Positions 60,261 to 64,000 of a stretch of 64,000 nt of DNA are shown here, piece after piece. The translations under genes and the position numbers were made by a program. The stretch is from NCBI RefSeq assembly GCF_040274945.1, contig NZ_JBEMAR010000003.1:1-64000 (forward strand), written 5' to 3'. Under the pieces are notes generated by a model. That model was not told the DNA's origin, searched no databases, and was given only the letters and a program-made list of their open reading frames with translations. Each line of letters begins with the position of its first letter. Within the stretch, counting starts at the first letter, position 1. Source of the stretch: Carnobacterium_B sp040274945. Its GTDB lineage: Bacteria > Bacillota > Bacilli > Lactobacillales > Carnobacteriaceae.

Positions 60261-61301
60261 ATGATAATCGTATTAAAACAAGGAATTAAAGCAAATGAGG
60301 TTAAAGAATTAGCTGCTAAATTAGAATCTCAAGGAGTTACCGTGAGTCATTTCACCGATATCAAGCGCGATTTTCTAGGTCTGATTGGCGATACTAGTGG
60401 AATCGATGCTCACCAATTGCATGCTTTTTCGGAAGTAGAACAAGTTATTCGTGTAGAAGATCCTTACAAAAGAGCGAATAGAAAATTTCATCCTGAGAAT
60501 TCTATCATCAAAATTGGTGACGAAACAATCGGTGGTACTAAATTAGGAATCATCGCGGGACCATGTTCTGTAGAAAGTGAAGAACAAATTGTGACTATTG
60601 CAAAACAACTTAAACAAGCTGGTGCGAACTTCTTACGCGGCGGTGCATTCAAGCCAAGAACTTCTCCATACAGTTTCCAAGGTCTTGAATTAGAAGGATT
60701 AAAAATGCTCCAAGTTGCTAAAGCTGAAACAGGTATGCCCATCGTGACTGAATTGATGTCGACAAAATGGGTCGATCAATTTGTTGATTCGGTAGACATC
60801 ATTCAAATTGGTGCACGCAACATGCAAAACTTTGATTTACTAAAAGAAGTTGGACGTACGAATACACCAGTCCTTTTAAAACGTGGCTTATCTGCAACCT
60901 ACAAAGAATGGTTGATGTCAGCTGAGTACATCATGGCTGGAGGAAATGAAAATGTTATTTTATGCGAACGCGGCATTCGGACATTTGAAACAGAAACCCG
61001 CAATACACTAGATATCCAAGCTGTTCCTGTCATCAAAGAGCTTTCTCACTTGCCGATCATTATCGATCCGAGCCATGCTGGTGGAATGTCTTACTTGGTT
61101 GAAGCAGGCGCTAAATCAGGTATCGTTGCTGGAGCAGACGGCTTAATGATTGAGGTTCATAACGATCCAGCTAACGCTTGGAGCGATGGCGAACAATGTT
61201 TGACACCAGATGAATTTGCTAGATTGATGGAAAAAGCTCGTAAGCTAGCTGATTTCGAAGGTCGTTCAATTAATGAAGCAGCTACTATTCTAACAAAATA
61301 A
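60261..61301 (+). CDS. aroF: 3-deoxy-7-phosphoheptulonate synthase (DAHP synthase, type I-beta)
   Basis: 346 residues. N-terminal ferredoxin-like regulatory domain of about 70 residues (VLKQGIKANEVKELAAKLES), then the barrel: GPCSVESEEQI, RGGAFKPRTSPYSF, IGARNMQNF, ILCERGIRTFE and DPSHAGG. Condenses PEP and erythrose-4-phosphate. ATG 60261 is preferred over 60255 because GAGGAGA ends only one base before the latter. No fused chorismate mutase. Confidence 0.94.
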   Translation: MIIVLKQGIKANEVKELAAKLESQGVTVSHFTDIKRDFLGLIGDTSGIDAHQLHAFSEVEQVIRVEDPYKRANRKFHPENSIIKIGDETIGGTKLGIIAGPCSVESEEQIVTIAKQLKQAGANFLRGGAFKPRTSPYSFQGLELEGLKMLQVAKAETGMPIVTELMSTKWVDQFVDSVDIIQIGARNMQNFDLLKEVGRTNTPVLLKRGLSATYKEWLMSAEYIMAGGNENVILCERGIRTFETETRNTLDIQAVPVIKELSHLPIIIDPSHAGGMSYLVEAGAKSGIVAGADGLMIEVHNDPANAWSDGEQCLTPDEFARLMEKARKLADFEGRSINEAATILTK

Positions 61302-61320
61302 ACTGAGGAGGATAAAATCG

Positions 61321-62406
61321 ATGTCTGTCTTAACCGTTAAACTTCCATCACATGAAGTGAGTTATGAGTTAAAAATTGAAAAAGGATTGCTCAACCGCGT
61401 CAGTAATGAAGTCTCAAAAGTCTTTACTGGAGCCAAAATTGCCATTGTCACCGATGAAACCGTCTATGACCTTTACGCTAAATCCATTATAAAAGATTTG
61501 GAAGCAGCGGATTATGAAGTGCAGTGCATTGTTTTGCCTCCTGGAGAACAAACTAAAACATTTGACTCGCTGCCCAATCTCTACAGTGCATTTGCTGAGT
61601 TTGGCTTAACACGTAGCGACTTGATCATCGCTCTAGGCGGTGGCGTGATCGGCGACATCACTGGTTTTTCCGCTTCTTCTTACTTGAGAGGTATCTCCTA
61701 TGTCCAAATCCCCACCACTCTGCTAGCGCAAGTTGACAGTAGTGTAGGAGGAAAAGTGGGCGTCGATTTACCTGAGGGAAAAAACTTAGTCGGTGCTTTT
61801 TATCACCCCCTACTCGTCTTGATTGATCCATTGGTTCTAGAGACGTTGACGGATTCTGCCTTTGCTGATGGAATGGCAGAAGTAATCAAGTATGGCTGTA
61901 TAAAAGACCTTAATTTATTTCATCATCTGATGAACTTGTCTTCTAGAAAAGAAGTCATGCAGCACATTGATTGGCTCATCGAAACCTGTTGTACGATTAA
62001 ACAAGTGATTGTGCAAGCAGATGAAAAAGATTTGGGTGAACGAATGGTGTTGAACTTTGGGCATACGTTGGGACACGCTATTGAAGCATACTACCAGTAT
62101 AAAACATATACCCATGGTCAAGGTGTGGCCATTGGCATGGTTGCGATCTCAAGAATTGCAGAATCAAAACAGCTGACACCAATTGGAACCACTGATCGAT
62201 TAATCACTCTTTTAAAACAGCATCGTTTGCCTATTGAACTAGAGGATTTTGAAGATTATCCTAAACTACTATCTTATATCAAAAAAGATAAAAAAAATAT
62301 TGCAGGTAGTTTATCCGTGATTGTTTTATCTAACATCGGAAACGCTACCGTACATCAAACGTCTTTATCATTTTTCGATTCTTTAGACACTGGAGGAACA
62401 GCATGA
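61321..62406 (+). CDS. aroB: 3-dehydroquinate synthase
   Basis: 361 residues. NAD site GGGVIGDITGFSASSYLRG, Zn site Glu in GMAEVIKYGCI and His in NFGHTLGHAIE and THGQGVAIGM. Second step of the pathway. GAGGAGG upstream, 19 bases after aroF; stop overlaps the aroA start by four bases. Confidence 0.95.
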   Translation: MSVLTVKLPSHEVSYELKIEKGLLNRVSNEVSKVFTGAKIAIVTDETVYDLYAKSIIKDLEAADYEVQCIVLPPGEQTKTFDSLPNLYSAFAEFGLTRSDLIIALGGGVIGDITGFSASSYLRGISYVQIPTTLLAQVDSSVGGKVGVDLPEGKNLVGAFYHPLLVLIDPLVLETLTDSAFADGMAEVIKYGCIKDLNLFHHLMNLSSRKEVMQHIDWLIETCCTIKQVIVQADEKDLGERMVLNFGHTLGHAIEAYYQYKTYTHGQGVAIGMVAISRIAESKQLTPIGTTDRLITLLKQHRLPIELEDFEDYPKLLSYIKKDKKNIAGSLSVIVLSNIGNATVHQTSLSFFDSLDTGGTA

Positions 62407-63656
62407 CTAATCTAACCCTTACTCCTAATGCGTTAAATGGAACTGTTATTGTCCCGCCATCTAAAAGTATGGCGCATCGTGCAGTGATTTGCGCCAGTTT
62501 AGCAGCAGGTCGTAGTACGATCAAGAATATTCAACTATCTGATGATATCCTTGCAACTATCGAAGGTATGCGTTCGTTTGGAGCGATTATTTCTTACGAT
62601 GATCAGACATTGACAATCGATGGCATCCGTAATGGAGCTGCTAAGGAAAGCCGCACAATCAATTGCAATGAGTCCGGCTCTACCTTGCGTTTTCTGATTC
62701 CTCTAGCGACCTTGTTTACAGGAGAAACGCACTTTATCGGTCAAGGACATTTAGGCAAACGCCCGCTTGAACCTTATCAAGAATTATTCGACGCTCAGTC
62801 ACTCCACTATAATCAAGCCGCAACTGAAAACCTACAGTTGAGTGTCGCAGGACCTTTGACACAAGGTATCTATGAAATGCGTGGCGATATCAGTTCCCAG
62901 TTTATCACTGGTATGTTACTAACTTTGCCTTTACTTGCCGGAGACTCTGTCTTAAAAATTACGACTCATTTAGAATCGAAAGGCTACATTGATTTGACCC
63001 TGTCTGTCTTACAATCCTTTGGTATTGTAATTGAACAAGATGAGACTGGACAAGAATACCGCATTAAAGGCCAGCAAGCTTATACCGCCCGTGATTATAC
63101 AGTCGAAGGCGATTACTCGCAAGCAGCCTTCTGGTTGAGTGCAATTGCATTAGGGAATGAGCTTTTAGTAAACGGTCTAGCTTCAGATTCTCTACAAGGT
63201 GATCAAGCTATCGTTTCGATCTTAGATACATTAAGTGGCGGTTCTACTGATAATGAACGCGTTATAGATGGAGCCCAAGTACCCGATATTATTCCAGTAG
63301 TGGCTTTAGTCGCTGCATTAAGTAAAGGAAAAACAAAAATTATCCATTTGGAACGGTTAAGAATCAAAGAAAGTGATCGCTTAATTGCCACACAAAAAGA
63401 GTTGTCAGCTTTAGGCGCACGAATCAAAATTATAGATGATTCACTTTTGATCGAAGGGGTTTCTGAATTATCCGGCGGTCAACAAGTTTGGAGCCATAAG
63501 GATCATCGCATGGCTATGATGTTGGCCATTGCTTCAACGGTATGTAAAGAACCGATACACATTAAAGACACAGATTGTGTCAAAAAGTCCTATCCCAACT
63601 TTTGGGAAACATTCCAACAACTAGGAGGAAAAATACATGAGTGGAATATGGGGTAA
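62403..63656 (+). CDS. aroA: EPSP synthase (3-phosphoshikimate 1-carboxyvinyltransferase)
   Basis: 417 residues. PPSKSMAHRAVICASLA, CNESGSTLRFLIPLA, GDISSQFITGMLL, LRIKESDRL and SHKDHRMAMMLAIAS are the active-site stretches. Converts shikimate-3-phosphate and PEP to EPSP. GGAGG upstream; overlaps aroC by 20 bases. Confidence 0.95.
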   Translation: MTNLTLTPNALNGTVIVPPSKSMAHRAVICASLAAGRSTIKNIQLSDDILATIEGMRSFGAIISYDDQTLTIDGIRNGAAKESRTINCNESGSTLRFLIPLATLFTGETHFIGQGHLGKRPLEPYQELFDAQSLHYNQAATENLQLSVAGPLTQGIYEMRGDISSQFITGMLLTLPLLAGDSVLKITTHLESKGYIDLTLSVLQSFGIVIEQDETGQEYRIKGQQAYTARDYTVEGDYSQAAFWLSAIALGNELLVNGLASDSLQGDQAIVSILDTLSGGSTDNERVIDGAQVPDIIPVVALVAALSKGKTKIIHLERLRIKESDRLIATQKELSALGARIKIIDDSLLIEGVSELSGGQQVWSHKDHRMAMMLAIASTVCKEPIHIKDTDCVKKSYPNFWETFQQLGGKIHEWNMG

Positions 63657-64000
63657 AAATTTACAACTCTCACTATTTGGAGAGTCACATGGCGTGGCGA
63701 TTGGCGTTACGATCAATGGTCTGCCTCCAGGTTTAGAAATAGATATGGACCAGGTTTTAGTTGAAATGGCACGCAGAGCGCCGGGGAAAAATGAATTGAC
63801 GACACCAAGAAAAGAAAAAGATCACCCAGAAATTTTAAGTGGCTTTTTAGACGGGAAAACAACTGGTGCACCACTGACTGCAATCATTTGGAACACAAAT
63901 ACGCGCTCCAAAGACTACAGTGTGCTGAAAGATGTTATGCGCCCAGGACAAGCTGATTACCCCGGACGAGTGCGTTACAATGGCCACAATGACCATCGTG
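63637..64000 (+). CDS. aroC: chorismate synthase (partial, cut by window end)
   Basis: The first 121 codons are visible. MSGIWGKNLQLSLFGESHGV is the AroC N-terminus and RPGQADYPGRVRYNGHNDHR is the flavin-binding region near its middle (family RxGxAD). Elimination of phosphate from EPSP, using reduced FMN, gives chorismate. AGGAGG upstream, coupled to aroA. Completes the pathway from DAHP to chorismate in this operon. Confidence 0.95.
   Translation, partial: MSGIWGKNLQLSLFGESHGVAIGVTINGLPPGLEIDMDQVLVEMARRAPGKNELTTPRKEKDHPEILSGFLDGKTTGAPLTAIIWNTNTRSKDYSVLKDVMRPGQADYPGRVRYNGHNDHR

Overview
The window is A+T-rich DNA with strong AGGAGG-type ribosome binding sites, many TTG starts, compact convergent hairpin terminators and Lactobacillales-type gene content: class Ib ribonucleotide reductase, bile-salt-hydrolase family enzyme, water-forming NADH oxidase, beta-glucoside PTS, and N5-(carboxyethyl)ornithine synthase. 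The best guess is a lactic acid bacterium, probably Carnobacterium or a close relative; this is inferred from protein flavour, not from a database search. No tRNA, rRNA, CRISPR array, intact insertion sequence or prophage was seen.

Layout. 1-300: 51-bp tandem repeats at the left edge. 0.3-4.4 kb: FMN reductase divergent from a quinone/electrophile detoxification operon (two VOC dioxygenases and an esterase, MhqA/MhqO/MhqD-like). 4.4-9.3 kb: small membrane proteins, a cupin, a lipoprotein, a TauE/SafE permease, and a deoxynucleoside kinase-NupC salvage operon preceded by a candidate NrdR box pair. 9.8-16.9 kb: a translationally coupled VTC / DUF4956 / beta-helix lipoprotein operon, a GH1 phospho-glycosidase and a two-component system. 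17-20.6 kb: SAP-domain protein, a GGDEF and an EAL protein, and broken gene remnants. 20.6-24 kb: hypothetical protein, ROK kinase, TRIC-type channel. 24-26.5 kb: a persulfide-response operon (CstR, two rhodaneses, CoA-disulfide reductase-rhodanese) with clear operators.

26.8-33.6 kb: DeoR regulator with an M24 protein lacking two metal ligands, HEAT protein, TetR-controlled ABC transporter with three matching operators, and a choloylglycine hydrolase. 33.7-41.7 kb: PTS EIIBC, ceo with a cre-overlapped promoter, MFS transporter, surface metallophosphoesterase, aldo/keto reductase. 41.9-46.6 kb: nrdI-nrdE-nrdF-nrdF, with NrdR boxes and two unlike NrdF copies; the first has lost the Asp metal ligand. 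46.7-52.2 kb: GNAT, MarR, and a bglP-bglA-licT operon with promoter, cre, RAT and terminator. 52.4-56.4 kb: Nox, a second FMN reductase, a DUF1398 protein, an HxlR redox regulator and a divergent NmrA/QorB-like reductase.

56.5-64 kb: the shikimate/aromatic pathway in two divergent arms. The minus arm is aroE-aroK-aroQ-tyrA. The plus arm is a BacA-like prephenate-fold protein, then aroF, aroB, aroA and aroC (cut by the window end). The plus arm has its own attenuator with a leader peptide containing Tyr-Tyr-Phe-Ser-Phe-Phe.

The most unusual items are the tandem catalytic/degenerate NrdF pair, the BacA-like protein heading the aro operon, the coupled VTC/DUF4956/beta-helix cassette, and the apparent sharing of NrdR boxes between nucleoside salvage and ribonucleotide reduction.
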